Shown piece by piece: positions 33,237 to 43,444 of a stretch of DNA of 64,000 nt. The translations under genes and the position numbers were made by a program. The notes beneath the pieces are model-generated. The model searched no databases, was not told where the DNA came from, and saw only the letters and a list, made by a program, of their open reading frames with translations. The stretch is from Cytobacillus sp. IB215665 (GTDB lineage: Bacteria; Bacillota; Bacilli; Bacillales; SM2101): assembly GCF_033963835.1 (NCBI RefSeq), contig NZ_JAXBME010000005.1, positions 1 through 64,000 of the forward strand. Reading direction: 5' to 3'. Numbering within the stretch: position 1 is the first letter of the stretch; every line of letters begins with the position of its first letter.

Positions 33237-34157
33237 ATGACCAATCCGTGGGATGCTGAACAAGTAGTGTCACCTAAGCTTGCAAAGGATTTAATTGAAA
33301 CACAGTTTCCGGATCTATATCCTGTTACGGTTTCATTAATGGGGAAAGGTTTTGATAATACTGTTTATCTCGTTAATGAAGAGTATGTCTTTCGATTTCC
33401 ACGAAGGACGATGTCAGTTGATTTATTAAATACAGAAAATAGCTTACTTCCTATTTTGTCGTCAGTTCTTCCACAAGCGATATCACATCCTATTTTCTTT
33501 GGGAAAAGTGTTACTGGAAAGTATCCGTGGCCTTTTACTGGGTATTATCGTGTTGAAGGTACACCGCCAAATACATTGTCAAAGCTTGAAAGAATGAACT
33601 CTGCAATTATACTAGCAACTTTTCTCCGCTCTCTCCATGACTTTCCTGAAGAAAAAGCTAGATTGTTAGGTGTACCGTTTGATGAATTAAAACGATTAGA
33701 TATTAGGAAAAGAAAACCAGTTGTAGAAAAATATATAGATCAAATAAAAACGCTACAATTATATGATCAAGTCTCATCATTAATGTCATACATAGAGCAA
33801 GTTGATCATATTGATGTAGAGCAAAAAAGCACACTTGTACATGGTGATATTCATATTCGTAATATACTAGTAAATGAGAACAACACAGTTTCAGGATTCA
33901 TTGATTGGGGTGACGTTCATATCGGACACCCTGCTGTTGATTTAAGTATTGTATATAGCTTTTTACCTCCTGAAGGCAGGAGCGTATTTTTTAGCCATTA
34001 TGGAAAAGTTGATGAAGAAACTTTATTGTTAGCAAAATTTAAAGCTGTATTTACGACAATCATACTTCTTATGTACGGTTATGATCATAATGATATGAAG
34101 TTAATTGAGGCAAGTAAACAAAGTCTTGATCTAATTTTTTGTGAAGAAAATACTTGA
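33237..34157 (+). CDS. Aminoglycoside/choline-type phosphotransferase family protein
   Basis: This 306-residue protein has the kinase-like APH fold. It has MGKGFDNTVYLVNEEYVFRFPRR in the N-lobe (about 34-57), the catalytic loop LVHGDIHIRNILV (about 200) and the metal motif FIDWGD (about 222). Members phosphorylate aminoglycosides, macrolides, choline or small metabolites. The sequence alone does not name the substrate. AGGAGGTG lies before the ATG. The next gene, an isochorismatase-like hydrolase, starts 36 bases after. Confidence 0.88.
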   Translation: MTNPWDAEQVVSPKLAKDLIETQFPDLYPVTVSLMGKGFDNTVYLVNEEYVFRFPRRTMSVDLLNTENSLLPILSSVLPQAISHPIFFGKSVTGKYPWPFTGYYRVEGTPPNTLSKLERMNSAIILATFLRSLHDFPEEKARLLGVPFDELKRLDIRKRKPVVEKYIDQIKTLQLYDQVSSLMSYIEQVDHIDVEQKSTLVHGDIHIRNILVNENNTVSGFIDWGDVHIGHPAVDLSIVYSFLPPEGRSVFFSHYGKVDEETLLLAKFKAVFTTIILLMYGYDHNDMKLIEASKQSLDLIFCEENT

Positions 34158-34193
34158 ACGGTGTCTAGATCTTAAAAAAATGGAGGTTAAAAA

Positions 34194-34718
34194 ATGAACA
34201 ACACAGCCTTACTTATCATTGATGTACAAAATGGTATGTTTTCTGAAAAAGACCCAGTTTACAAAGCCTCATGTCTATTAAAAACATTGAAACAACTAAT
34301 TTTAAAAGCTAGATCGAAATCTGTACCAATCATTTACATCCAACATAATGGACGTGAAGGACATCCGTTGGAATTAGGAACACAAGGTTGGGAAATCCAT
34401 TCAGCAATAGAGCCGATGGCTAGTGATGAAATCATTCAAAAAACTACACCAGATTCATTCTTTCATACAAACTTAGCTGAAAAACTAGCGGAAAATAAAA
34501 TAAATCATCTTGTTATTGGAGGAATACAATCCGATATTTGTGTAGACACAACTTGTCGACGAGCTTTTAGTATGGGGTTTGATATTACGTTAGTTTCTGA
34601 TGGGCATAGTACTTGGGGATCGAATGGTTTAACAGCTCAACAAATTATTGATCATCACAATGGTGTATTACAAGGGTTTACAAAAATAGCAAGTGCAAAA
34701 GAGATTCATTTTTCTTAG
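34194..34718 (+). CDS. Cysteine hydrolase, isochorismatase family
   Basis: The 174-residue protein has the Asp-Lys-Cys triad of this family. Asp is in LLIIDVQNGMF (about 10), Lys in IQKTTPDSFFHT (about 82) and Cys in GGIQSDICVDTTCR (about 115-120). The fold splits amide or vinyl ether bonds of small compounds; the substrate is not set by sequence. GGAGG lies before the ATG. It probably shares a transcript with the phosphotransferase before it. Confidence 0.88.
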   Translation: MNNTALLIIDVQNGMFSEKDPVYKASCLLKTLKQLILKARSKSVPIIYIQHNGREGHPLELGTQGWEIHSAIEPMASDEIIQKTTPDSFFHTNLAEKLAENKINHLVIGGIQSDICVDTTCRRAFSMGFDITLVSDGHSTWGSNGLTAQQIIDHHNGVLQGFTKIASAKEIHFS

Positions 34719-34746
34719 AACTTAGAAATCATCTAAGTTCTTTTTT
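34718..34746 (+). terminator. Terminator after the cysteine hydrolase
   Basis: GAACTTAGA and TCTAAGTTC pair around a five-base loop, followed by six T residues. It overlaps the stop codon region of the hydrolase gene. Confidence 0.85.
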
Positions 34747-34819
34747 AATGCACTTTATAAAATTTGAAGGATTTTACAATTTTGTGTCGAATTGTATATA
34801 AATTAGGAAGGGGATAAAC

Positions 34820-36352
34820 ATGACAAAAAGAAAATTAACCAGTTTAGTACCTATTTTTATAGTTATCATTATAGTTATAGCAATAGGAGCATTTTTATAT
34901 GATCGAGAAACAGCAGAGACAACAATGAATAACGATGAACCTATGAATGAAAATAACATAGAAAGCGAGATAGTAGAAGAAGTTGACACCCAAGAAGAGC
35001 AAATAGAAGAAGCTGACAATCAAAATGAGCAGGTTGAAGAAGTTGAGGAGCCAACATATAATGTGCTTGCACCTTTGCCGGGTGCTTCAGCTGATTACGA
35101 CATTTCGTTAACTTTAGATGATCAAGGTGTTTTTCATATATCATCAACAATTGATGTGGAAAATCTTTCAGATGATGTTTGGCACGATGTAGCCTTTTAT
35201 TTAGTTCCCAATGCCTTTATCGAAGAAAATAAACCAGAATTCATAGAGGGCAAAGCGGAAGTTTCAATCTTGTCAGTGGATCAAAATGGACAAGAGGCTA
35301 CGTATGACTTACATAATAATAATTTGTTTATTCAGCTAAATGAAGAAATAAACTCGGGACTAACTTCAACTATTTCTATAGACTACACACTAGAAATACC
35401 AGAAAAGGGCCTTCGCCTCTCTCAAAAAAACGGCAATTATTATTTAGCACATTGGTATCCAATGATAGCTCACTATCAAGAAGGCTGGAATATTGAGAAT
35501 TATATGGCGAGAGGAGAATCTTATCATACCCCATACGGGAATTACACGATTTCTTATAAGTTACCAAAGGAATACTTCGTTGTAAGCTCTGCACCAGATG
35601 GTGAAGCAATACCTTCTACCTCAGGAACGCTTCATGGAGAAAAAATAAAAGATTTTTATATAGGCATATTAGAGCCTAATGAATGGCTAACAACTTCAAT
35701 TAAGGTAAATGATACCAATTTACGCTTATTTGTACCTGTTGATGCTGATGACCTCTTACAAGAAGGTATGAAAGAAGCTGAAAAAGGCTTTAATTATTTT
35801 GAAAAGAACATTGGTGATTATCCATTTGAAGAATTAGATTTGATTGGTAACGATGGTGGGATGGAATATCCAAATGTAGTGGAAGTGTCTGATGCGCTAC
35901 GTGAACAATCATTACATACAATTATTCACGAGATTGCACATCAATGGTTTTATTATCTCGTTACAAATGATCCTTATCATGATGCATGGTTAGATGAAGG
36001 AATGACGGAATTTGCAACGACTGTATATTTTTATGAGCAAACAAAAGATGAAGACATTAGTTTTGAATTTGCAAAACGGGTATCATCATTAAATGAAACC
36101 GAAGATAAAGTTAATATAAGTTTAGATGAATTTACTAATAGTTATACGGGAACACTATATGGGAAAGTGCCCCTTGAGTTATGGGCGTTCTTCCAAACAA
36201 ACGGAGGGTATGAAGAAGCTGTTAAGTTTTTATCAGCATATTATACGGAGTTCCAATACGAATATGTTACGACTACAAAATTTGTTTCATTTTTTAATGC
36301 TTATTTTCAGAAGGATTATAGTGATTTTTTAGCTAACTGGCTAGAGTTTTAA
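34820..36352 (+). CDS. Membrane-anchored M1-family metallopeptidase
   Basis: The 510-residue protein has an N-terminal membrane anchor (residues about 9-27, VPIFIVIIIVIAIGAFL), an acidic linker (30-80, rich in Glu and Asn), a beta-rich domain and a thermolysin-like domain. The zinc motif HEIAHQWFYYL with the third ligand in DEGMTEF is near residues 370-400, and GGMEYPNVV stands for the GxMEN exopeptidase motif. It likely trims peptides outside the cell. The linker and a Tyr in place of Asn in the exopeptidase motif differ from classical aminopeptidase N. GGAAGGGG precedes the ATG. Confidence 0.88.
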   Translation: MTKRKLTSLVPIFIVIIIVIAIGAFLYDRETAETTMNNDEPMNENNIESEIVEEVDTQEEQIEEADNQNEQVEEVEEPTYNVLAPLPGASADYDISLTLDDQGVFHISSTIDVENLSDDVWHDVAFYLVPNAFIEENKPEFIEGKAEVSILSVDQNGQEATYDLHNNNLFIQLNEEINSGLTSTISIDYTLEIPEKGLRLSQKNGNYYLAHWYPMIAHYQEGWNIENYMARGESYHTPYGNYTISYKLPKEYFVVSSAPDGEAIPSTSGTLHGEKIKDFYIGILEPNEWLTTSIKVNDTNLRLFVPVDADDLLQEGMKEAEKGFNYFEKNIGDYPFEELDLIGNDGGMEYPNVVEVSDALREQSLHTIIHEIAHQWFYYLVTNDPYHDAWLDEGMTEFATTVYFYEQTKDEDISFEFAKRVSSLNETEDKVNISLDEFTNSYTGTLYGKVPLELWAFFQTNGGYEEAVKFLSAYYTEFQYEYVTTTKFVSFFNAYFQKDYSDFLANWLEF

Positions 36353-36357
36353 GCTTA

Positions 36358-36393
36358 ACACGGAATCTATATGATGAGATTCCGTGTTTTTTT
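36358..36393 (+). terminator. Terminator after the M1 peptidase
   Basis: ACACGGAATC (36358-36367) and GATTCCGTGT (36378-36387) pair around a ten-base loop and are followed by TTTTTT. Confidence 0.88.
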
Positions 36394-36395
36394 AT

Positions 36396-36553
36396 GGTTG
36401 TTTTGGCATTGATTTGTTGCTTTTACTACTAAAATAAACATATAAACGAAGCGTTCGTGGCTTCTATGCTCATTTAAATGGAGATCAATTGCATAAATTT
36501 AGTCGTTGCTGTCCTAAATTAGTCTCAATAGCACAACTTTCTTATTGATTAAG
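36396..36553. mobile_element. MITE-like element copy 4
   Basis: It starts GGTTGTTTTGGCATTGATTTG and runs through CGTTCGTGGC and TTGCTGTCCTAAATTAGTC, then AGCACAACTTTC. It is the reverse orientation of copies 1 and 2. It lies between the M1 peptidase terminator and gatC. The right edge is approximate. Confidence 0.6.
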
Positions 36554-36595
36554 GTAGAGAGAAGTGATTATTTTGACTGGAATTGTATACTTCTA

Positions 36596-36625
36596 TTGCT
36601 TTAATGGGCTAAAATTTGATATTAT
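36596..36625 (+). promoter_or_regulatory. Probable gatCAB promoter
   Basis: TTGCTT (36596-36601), an 18-base spacer and TATTAT (36620-36625) lie about 45 bases before gatC. Match to consensus is moderate. Confidence 0.45.
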
Positions 36626-36669
36626 CAGTATATTGTGAACGGTCGAACAACCAATGGAGGTGACTTTAT

Positions 36670-36960
36670 ATGTCAAGGATTTCAGTCGATCAAGTGAAGC
36701 ACGTAGCAAACTTAGCACGATTAGCGATTACAGAAGAGGAAGCAGCGAAGTTTACGAATCAGCTTGATGCAATTATCTCTTTTGCTGAAGAGTTAAATGA
36801 ACTTGATACAACAAATATTGAACCAACTTCTCACGTGTTAAACATGACGAATGTTTTACGAGAAGATGTTGCAAAAGAAGGCTTACCTATCGATGAGGTG
36901 TTAAAAAATGCGCCTGACCACAAAGGTGGACAAATACGTGTGCCATCAATTATAGAATAA
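36670..36960 (+). CDS. gatC: Asp-tRNA(Asn)/Glu-tRNA(Gln) amidotransferase subunit C
   Basis: This 96-residue protein is the small subunit that helps GatA fold and bridges it to GatB. It starts [20 protein letters not shown], a family signature, and ends with the [16 protein letters not shown] tail. AATGGAGGTGA lies before the ATG. gatA follows after 13 bases. Confidence 0.97.
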   Translation: MSRISVDQVKHVANLARLAITEEEAAKFTNQLDAIISFAEELNELDTTNIEPTSHVLNMTNVLREDVAKEGLPIDEVLKNAPDHKGGQIRVPSIIE

Positions 36961-36973
36961 GGAGGGGCGAGGC

Positions 36974-38431
36974 ATGTCATTATTTGATCATAAAGTATCA
37001 GAATTACATAAACTTTTACACAAAAAAGATATTACTGTAACAGATCTTGTTGATGAGTCGTATAAACGAATTAACGAGGTTGAAGATAAAGTCAATTCCT
37101 TTTTAACGTTAAATGAAGAAAATGCACGTGCATATGCGAAACAATTAGATGAGGCGATTGGGAATAAAGATGAATATGGACTTTTATTCGGACTTCCAAT
37201 AGGACTTAAGGATAACATCGTCACAAAAAATCTTCGTACTACATGCGCGAGTAAAATCCTAGAAAACTTTGATCCGATTTATGATGCTACTGTTGTTAAA
37301 AGGTTATATGATGCTGAAACAGTTACAATTGGTAAGTTAAATATGGATGAATTTGCGATGGGATCTTCAAATGAGAATTCTGGTTTTCATGTAACAAGAA
37401 ACCCGTGGAATACTGACCATGTACCTGGAGGTTCAAGCGGTGGCTCAGCAACTGCAGTTGCAGCAGGTGAAGTACTATTTTCACTTGGTTCTGATACGGG
37501 AGGGTCAATACGTCAGCCAGCAGCATTTTGTGGAGTTGTTGGATTTAAACCTACATATGGTAGGGTGTCTCGCTTTGGCTTAGTAGCTTTCGCATCATCA
37601 TTGGATCAGATCGGACCAATTACACGTAATGTAGAGGATAACGCTTATTTATTACAAGCAATTGCAGGGCATGATCAAATGGATACTACTTCCGCTAACG
37701 TTGAAGTGCCAGATTTGATATCTTCCTTAACTGGAGATGTAAAAGGGTTGAAAATTGCTGTACCAACTGAATATATTGGTGAAGGAGTATCTGAAGATGT
37801 TCGTAAGTCAGTTCTCGAAGCGCTAAAAGTTCTTGAAGGCTTAGGTGCTACATGGGAAGAAGTCTCACTTCCACATTCAAAATATGCATTAGCCACGTAT
37901 TACTTACTTTCGTCTTCAGAGGCTTCGGCTAATCTTGCACGCTTTGATGGGGTACGTTATGGTTACAGAACGGATAATGCTGAAAGCTTAATCGACATGT
38001 ACAAGCAAACCCGAAGCGAAGGTTTTGGCGAAGAAGTAAAGCGACGGATCATGCTCGGTACGTTTGCACTAAGCTCAGGATATTATGACGCATATTATAA
38101 AAAAGCGCAGCAAGTTCGGACATTAATTAAAAAAGATTTTGAAGATGTGTTTGAAAAATATGATGTGATTATAGGCCCAACAACGCCAACACCGGCATTT
38201 AAAATAGGCGAAAATATTGAGGATCCATTAACGATGTATGCCAATGATATTCTCACAATTCCAGTGAACCTTGCTGGAGTACCAGGTATTTCAGTTCCAT
38301 GTGGACTCTCAAACGGGCTTCCGCTAGGCTTACAAATAATCGGCAAACACTTTGATGAAGCAACGATTTATCGTGTTGCACATGCATTTGAACAAGCAAC
38401 TGACCATCATAAAGCAAAACCAGTATTGTAA
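36974..38431 (+). CDS. gatA: Asp-tRNA(Asn)/Glu-tRNA(Gln) amidotransferase subunit A
   Basis: GatA releases ammonia from glutamine. The 485-residue amidase has its Ser-cisSer-Lys triad: Lys in PIGLKDNI (about 79), the Ser pair in [12 protein letters not shown] and [12 protein letters not shown] (about 154 and 178). AGGAGGGGCGAGG precedes the ATG. Confidence 0.98.
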   Translation: MSLFDHKVSELHKLLHKKDITVTDLVDESYKRINEVEDKVNSFLTLNEENARAYAKQLDEAIGNKDEYGLLFGLPIGLKDNIVTKNLRTTCASKILENFDPIYDATVVKRLYDAETVTIGKLNMDEFAMGSSNENSGFHVTRNPWNTDHVPGGSSGGSATAVAAGEVLFSLGSDTGGSIRQPAAFCGVVGFKPTYGRVSRFGLVAFASSLDQIGPITRNVEDNAYLLQAIAGHDQMDTTSANVEVPDLISSLTGDVKGLKIAVPTEYIGEGVSEDVRKSVLEALKVLEGLGATWEEVSLPHSKYALATYYLLSSSEASANLARFDGVRYGYRTDNAESLIDMYKQTRSEGFGEEVKRRIMLGTFALSSGYYDAYYKKAQQVRTLIKKDFEDVFEKYDVIIGPTTPTPAFKIGENIEDPLTMYANDILTIPVNLAGVPGISVPCGLSNGLPLGLQIIGKHFDEATIYRVAHAFEQATDHHKAKPVL

Positions 38432-38445
38432 GGGGTGAGAAGAAG

Positions 38446-39876
38446 ATGAACTTTGAAACGGTAATAGGGCTTGAAGTCCACGTAGAACTAAAAACAAAAT
38501 CAAAAATCTTTTCAAGTAGTCCGACTGATTTTGGTGCACCCCCAAATACGCAAACGAGTGTAATTGACCTTGGTTACCCGGGTGTGCTACCTGTGTTGAA
38601 TAAGCAGGCAGTCGAATTTGGAATGAAGGCAGCCATGGCACTAAATTGTGAAGTAGCAACACATACTAAATTTGATCGTAAAAATTATTTTTATCCGGAT
38701 AATCCAAAGGCTTACCAAATCTCTCAATTTGACAAACCAATAGGAGAAAACGGTTGGATTGAAATAGAAGTAAACGGTCAAAAGAAAAAGATTGGCATTA
38801 CCCGCTTGCATTTAGAAGAAGATGCAGGAAAATTAACTCACTCTGGGGGTGGCTATTCATTAGTTGATTTTAACCGTCAAGGAACGCCACTTGTAGAGAT
38901 AGTTTCAGAACCAGATATTCGTACACCTGAGGAAGCATATGCATATTTAGAAAAGCTAAAATCAATTATTCAATTTACTGGAGTGTCAGATTGTAAAATG
39001 GAAGAAGGCTCACTCCGCTGTGATGCTAATATTTCTTTGAGACCTATTGGGCAGAAAGAATTTGGTACGAAGACAGAACTGAAAAACTTAAACTCATTTG
39101 CTTTTGTTCAAAAGGGTCTTGAATTTGAAGAAAGACGCCAAGAAGCAGTTTTACGTTCCGGTGGAATTATTGAGCAAGAAACACGTAGATATGATGAAGC
39201 AAGTAAAAAGACGTTGCTCATGCGCGTCAAAGAGGGTTCTGATGACTATCGTTATTTTCCTGAACCAGATTTAGTTGCTTTACATATTGATGACGAATGG
39301 AAGGAACGCGTACGGTCTGAAATTCCAGAGCTCCCAGACCAAAGGCAACAAAGGTATGTAGAAGAACTTGGGTTACCTGCCTATGATGCACAAGTACTTA
39401 CACTAACTAAGGAAATGTCTGACTTTTTCGAAGCTACCGTTAACCACGGCTCAGACGCTAAGCTTGCTTCAAACTGGGTGATGGGTGAAATCTCCGCCTA
39501 TTTAAATGCTAATCAGCAAGAAATTTCGGATATAGCCATTTCACCCGAGGGGTTAGCAAGCATGATCAAACTAATAGAAAACGGTACAATTTCATCTAAA
39601 ATTGCTAAAAAAGTCGTTAAAGAGCTTATCGAAAAGGGTGGAGACGCCGAGAAAATCGTTAAAGAAAAGGGCCTCGTTCAAATCTCTGATCCAGCACAGC
39701 TTACTCCTATTGTTGTTGAAGTGCTTGATGCAAATCCACAATCAGTTGAGGACTTCAAAAGCGGGAAAGAAAAAGCCATTGGCTTCTTAGTTGGACAAAT
39801 TATGAAAAAAACAAAAGGTCAAGCGAATCCACCAATGGTCAACAAATTATTGATGGAAGAAATAAAAAAGAAATAA
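38446..39876 (+). CDS. gatB: Asp-tRNA(Asn)/Glu-tRNA(Gln) amidotransferase subunit B
   Basis: GatB activates the mischarged tRNA with ATP and uses ammonia from GatA. The 476-residue protein begins [13 protein letters not shown] and carries [19 protein letters not shown] near residue 80, [17 protein letters not shown] near 140 and YRYFPEPDL near 265. A YqeY-type tail domain closes it. It ends the gatCAB operon. In B. subtilis yerO and yerP follow; here accessory genes do. Confidence 0.98.
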   Translation: MNFETVIGLEVHVELKTKSKIFSSSPTDFGAPPNTQTSVIDLGYPGVLPVLNKQAVEFGMKAAMALNCEVATHTKFDRKNYFYPDNPKAYQISQFDKPIGENGWIEIEVNGQKKKIGITRLHLEEDAGKLTHSGGGYSLVDFNRQGTPLVEIVSEPDIRTPEEAYAYLEKLKSIIQFTGVSDCKMEEGSLRCDANISLRPIGQKEFGTKTELKNLNSFAFVQKGLEFEERRQEAVLRSGGIIEQETRRYDEASKKTLLMRVKEGSDDYRYFPEPDLVALHIDDEWKERVRSEIPELPDQRQQRYVEELGLPAYDAQVLTLTKEMSDFFEATVNHGSDAKLASNWVMGEISAYLNANQQEISDIAISPEGLASMIKLIENGTISSKIAKKVVKELIEKGGDAEKIVKEKGLVQISDPAQLTPIVVEVLDANPQSVEDFKSGKEKAIGFLVGQIMKKTKGQANPPMVNKLLMEEIKKK

Positions 39877-39885
39877 GATATTACA

Positions 39886-39922
39886 AACACTCTTCAACTT
39901 ATGCTTGAAGAGTGTTGTTTTG
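39886..39922 (+). terminator. Terminator after gatB
   Basis: AACACTCTTCAA (39886-39897) and TTGAAGAGTGTT (39905-39916) form a perfect 12-base stem with a seven-base loop, followed by GTTTTGTT. Confidence 0.88.
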
Positions 39923-39994
39923 TTATAGTAGAATTAATTTGGTAAAATATGTATTTTTTATAAAGTATTTTACATGATCAAGGGGGAGGATCAG

Positions 39995-40880
39995 TTGAAG
40001 TTTAATACGATTCCATTTCTAAAAGATGCTAAAAATGAAAATTAATTCATGAAGGCTTTTCTGAAGATGACAAATGGAATGTTGATGAGTGTTATTTATT
40101 GAGATTCTATCCTAAGAGCAATATAGAAACTTTGACTTGGCAAGCTAATTTAATCCAGCAATCTTATGAATCTGGGTGCCAAGTTTCAAATGTATATGAT
40201 GTAGGTGTATGGGAAGAAATACCTTATATGATTGTTGATTATTTAGATGGTGAAAATGCAGAATTGGTGATGGATAAGTTAACAGATGATGAGCAGTATG
40301 AACTTGGTAAGGAAGTGGGAAAGTTGCTTACAAATTACATGCTGTACCTATTGCTGAGCCTTCAGTATGTTGGGATGAGCTTTGGACAAAACGTGTTGAA
40401 CGACTTTCACCACAATATAAAGAGATTTTTCATGATTCATCGAGGCATCTCTACGTGTTAGATTTTATTAATGGTAATCTTGCATTAATGAATAATCGTC
40501 CTGTTGCTATTCAACATTACGATCTACACCCTGCAAATATAATCGTTAAGCACAAAAAGCTTGTTGGTATGATTGATTTGCAGAAAATCACTATTGCTGA
40601 CCCTTATCATGAATTTTATAAAATGGAGTATTTCACAACACCTATTAGTCAAGCATATGCTTGTGGTATCATCGGTGGCTATCATCAGGATGGTGTGCCA
40701 ACATTATTTTGGCAACTTCATCGCCTATATGCAGCAATACATATTATTTCTGCTGAAGTATGGGGACATATGGTTGCTTTAGATCAAAAGGATAAATTTA
40801 TGCGCCATACACTTAGAACGCTAGATGAATGGGACGATTTCAAAAGAGAGATTCCTAGTTGGTATAATAGCGTTCGTTAA
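39995..40880 (+). pseudogene. Phosphotransferase-family gene, frameshifted
   Basis: Three frames together give a full APH-like protein. The first frame gives MKFNTIPFLKDAKNEN up to a TAA near 40042. The second continues from KLIHEGFSEDDKW through ESGCQVSNVYDVGVWEEIPY and KEVGKLL. After a shift near 40338 the third reads KLHAVPIAEPSVCWDELW through IQHYDLHPANIIV (catalytic loop) and GMIDLQKI. Two frame breaks split one gene of about 290 residues. The TTG at 39995 has GGGGGAGGA before it. It is likely inactive, though sequencing error at runs of A cannot be ruled out. Confidence 0.8.
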
Positions 40881-41004
40881 AGAGATTAATAATGATATAT
40901 TAGGTAGCTTAGTTATATTTTTTGTATATTTGATAAACATGAAACCTGCTTGAAGATAATAGAATGTATTATCAAATAGTCCTTTAAAGGAGGCTACGAT
41001 TAAA

Positions 41005-41502
41005 TTGGATCAAAAAGAAGTTTTATTAGAACAAATGATAACTTGTCATGAGCAAAAGAATTGGTTTGTACCACTTACTGTTGCCCTTAAAGGGGTTTCA
41101 GCGGATCAGGCTATGTGGAAAGAATGGGACAGCAACTCCATATGGGAAATAGTTAACCATTTAACTTTTTGGAATGAGCGATATTTGAAGTTTTTTAAGG
41201 GGGCTCCACTACCTAAAGGTAAAGTCGTTAATGAAGATACATTTGATTTGTCTAAGGTGAATGATTCTAACGAAGAATGGGCAGCTGCAGTATCTCATCT
41301 TTGTAACATCATGTCTGAATGGATAGCTGTGGTGAAAGAAAGTGATCAAGATAAACTTTATAGCATTGCGCATATTGAGTCTGGTACATCATGGTCTTCG
41401 ATGATTGCTAACTTCAATACTCATAATGCATATCATATTGGCCAAATTGTTCAAATACGAAAGATACAAGGGGTATGGGATTCATCAGCTGGAGTCAACT
41501 AA
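41005..41502 (+). CDS. DinB family protein
   Basis: The 165-residue protein fits the DinB four-helix fold with a three-histidine metal site: His in VNHLTFWNERYL (about 50) and two in NTHNAYHIGQIVQIRK (about 142-147). The family includes thiol transferases and hydrolases of low-molecular-weight thiols such as bacillithiol; activity here is unknown. The start is a TTG after AAAGGAGG. A second DinB gene lies at 46268. Confidence 0.88.
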   Translation: MDQKEVLLEQMITCHEQKNWFVPLTVALKGVSADQAMWKEWDSNSIWEIVNHLTFWNERYLKFFKGAPLPKGKVVNEDTFDLSKVNDSNEEWAAAVSHLCNIMSEWIAVVKESDQDKLYSIAHIESGTSWSSMIANFNTHNAYHIGQIVQIRKIQGVWDSSAGVN

Positions 41503-41506
41503 ATTC

Positions 41507-41757
41507 TTAAATTTTAAGCTGTTCCCATTTGCTGACAGCATCTTTTGTTAAGGTAGCTGCGTAATAATGGAAAATAAAGAAATTTACAAGGGCGAAAAAC
41601 AGCTAAGCTTTGTGATAGTAGGTCTAAAATCAGTATCTCCATAAAAATGGTAAGAGTCCCAAAATGTCGAAACTGATACATAACCACTAGCTGCATAAAG
41701 AATAGCTGTTTTCATTGGATCTAGGAATGTAAATGATTTGAAAGTTACTAATGCCAT
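41507..41757 (-). pseudogene. Possible small membrane-protein gene, frame-broken
   Basis: On the minus strand the frame from ATG 41757 reads MKTAILYAASGYVSVSTFWD a few residues in, then HFYGDTDFRPTITKLSCFSP, and meets a stop. A shift of one base continues as LVNFFIFHYYAATLTKDAVS, ending WEQLKI. The joined protein looks coherent, with a hydrophobic segment in the second part. I do not recognise it. It lies just after ctaB in the same direction. The frame break may be real decay or an error. Confidence 0.4.
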
Positions 41758-41771
41758 CTTCAATATATGTT

Positions 41772-42689
41772 TTACAAGTCAAACAAAATGCCCATGAGAG
41801 AATAGATGATTACAGTTGAAAATAAAATAGTCATATGGAAAAGAGAAAATATAAACATTGACTTTGCCCATTTTTCTGAATCCATTCTTTTATAACCATA
41901 AATACTTAAAACAAGCCATGAAATACTTAACAGAAGTGCTACGAGCATTAACCCGGTGCTTAAAGATACGAAAAGAAAACTAATTAAAATTAATACAACT
42001 AAGTAGACATTTGTTTGTATATACGTTCTTTTAACTCCTTTGATTACTGGAAGCATTGGAACATTTGCAGCTTTATATTCACTGTGTTTCCGTATAGCAA
42101 TAGCATAGAAGTGAGGCATTTGCCAAATAACTGTAATGACAAAAAGGCCGAGAATGGCAGGGTGTGTAATGTCTGGATAAATAGCAGCCCAACCTATGAG
42201 TGGGGGCATTGCCCCAGAAATACTTCCAATCTCTGTATTGTAAATTGTTCTTCTTTTGCTCCACATCGTATAGGGGACAACATAAAAAAATAAGCCCAAA
42301 AACCCGAGAAGTGCTGCTAAAGGAGTCGCTAATGATAATATTATTATTCCAATGATGGACATGAAGCTACCTAGCCATAGAACGTTCTTAGGCTGTATTT
42401 CTCCTGTCACAGTGGGTCTGTTTTTTGTTCTTTCCATTATTGAATCAATATCTCTGTCATACAAATTATTAAAAGCTCCAGCCGCACCCATTACTAAAAT
42501 AGAACCGATGGTAGCATAAATTATTTCTGGTATTTTCTCAATGAGACTCAATTGATACGTATATAAAGCCAATGTCAACCCCGCAAACATAGGGAACAGA
42601 TTGGATTTAATGATCCCAGTCTTAACAGTTTGCGCTAAAATTTGCGATAATGTACGCTTTGACATTGTTAAGTTTTCTTCCTTATTCAT
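41772..42689 (-). CDS. ctaB: Protoheme IX farnesyltransferase (heme O synthase)
   Basis: It adds a farnesyl group to heme B, giving heme O for cytochrome oxidases. The 305-residue UbiA-family protein has nine predicted hydrophobic segments, the prenyl-diphosphate motif NNLYDRDIDSIMERT (about 74-88) and the second loop WQMPHFYAIA near 188. B. subtilis has two such genes, ctaB and ctaO; this one stands apart from any ctaA or cytochrome oxidase gene here. The symbol denotes function, not orthology. Confidence 0.9.
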   Translation of the reverse strand: MNKEENLTMSKRTLSQILAQTVKTGIIKSNLFPMFAGLTLALYTYQLSLIEKIPEIIYATIGSILVMGAAGAFNNLYDRDIDSIMERTKNRPTVTGEIQPKNVLWLGSFMSIIGIIILSLATPLAALLGFLGLFFYVVPYTMWSKRRTIYNTEIGSISGAMPPLIGWAAIYPDITHPAILGLFVITVIWQMPHFYAIAIRKHSEYKAANVPMLPVIKGVKRTYIQTNVYLVVLILISFLFVSLSTGLMLVALLLSISWLVLSIYGYKRMDSEKWAKSMFIFSLFHMTILFSTVIIYSLMGILFDL

Positions 42690-42888
42690 GATGACCCTCT
42701 TCTCTTTGAACTAGATGATCTGAACGTTTATTACTATACTCGAGAATAACATGATTGATGTGGATCTACAAAATTAAAAGCTTACATTTTACATTTCATA
42801 TTGAATTTACAAACTAATTGGTATGTTTGTCAAGAGAAGGGAGTTATAACTTATCTATTTGAAAAAATGGTTATGTTATGCAATGTTG

Positions 42889-43221
42889 TCATTTTGCAAG
42901 AGTGTACTCTGCTGGTGAAAAAATTACGATGATGGTAAGGTCTTTTTTTATGTCATAAAATTGATGTTTCACATTTTTCTCTACAAATACAAAAGATCCG
43001 TCCTTAACTGTAAAGTGATTCTCCCCGACGAACATTTGTGATTCACCACTTATGATAAAATAAAGCTCATCCTCTGTATGTGGTTGTTGAGTATCAATCT
43101 CACCAGCTTTTAGCTCATATATACCTACACTCATTGAAGAGGTATTAAAAAACTCATTATATGAGTGTTCTGAGCCTTTGAATTTATTAATCAACTCTTG
43201 TAGGTTAAATATATTCTTCAT
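42889..43221 (-). CDS. Cupin-domain protein
   Basis: The 110-residue protein has a single cupin barrel. Motif 1 appears as GEIDTQQPHTEDELYFIISG (about 45-64), with the His, Glu and Glu positions partly kept (PHTEDELYF). Motif 2 is VEKNVKHQFYDI with the final His. AAGGAGCTGA precedes the ATG. Its ligand is unknown. It lies alone between ctaB and the tandem repeats. Confidence 0.82.
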   Translation of the reverse strand: MKNIFNLQELINKFKGSEHSYNEFFNTSSMSVGIYELKAGEIDTQQPHTEDELYFIISGESQMFVGENHFTVKDGSFVFVEKNVKHQFYDIKKDLTIIVIFSPAEYTLAK

Positions 43222-43444
43222 TACGAATCAGCTCCTTATTAATCATTTATTATTCTGAATATTCTATAATGTATTAATGTATTTTACAATTACATCTATA
43301 TTTAAAATGAAAAAACGAATATTTGAAGATAACTTGTTTTTGGGAATAGCTATTATTCGGGTTATAAAATGGGGAATTCTACATTTTGGTAAAGGATGTT
43401 TTCTAAATGGTATTAATTTGATAACAATATCAACAAAGAAAAAA

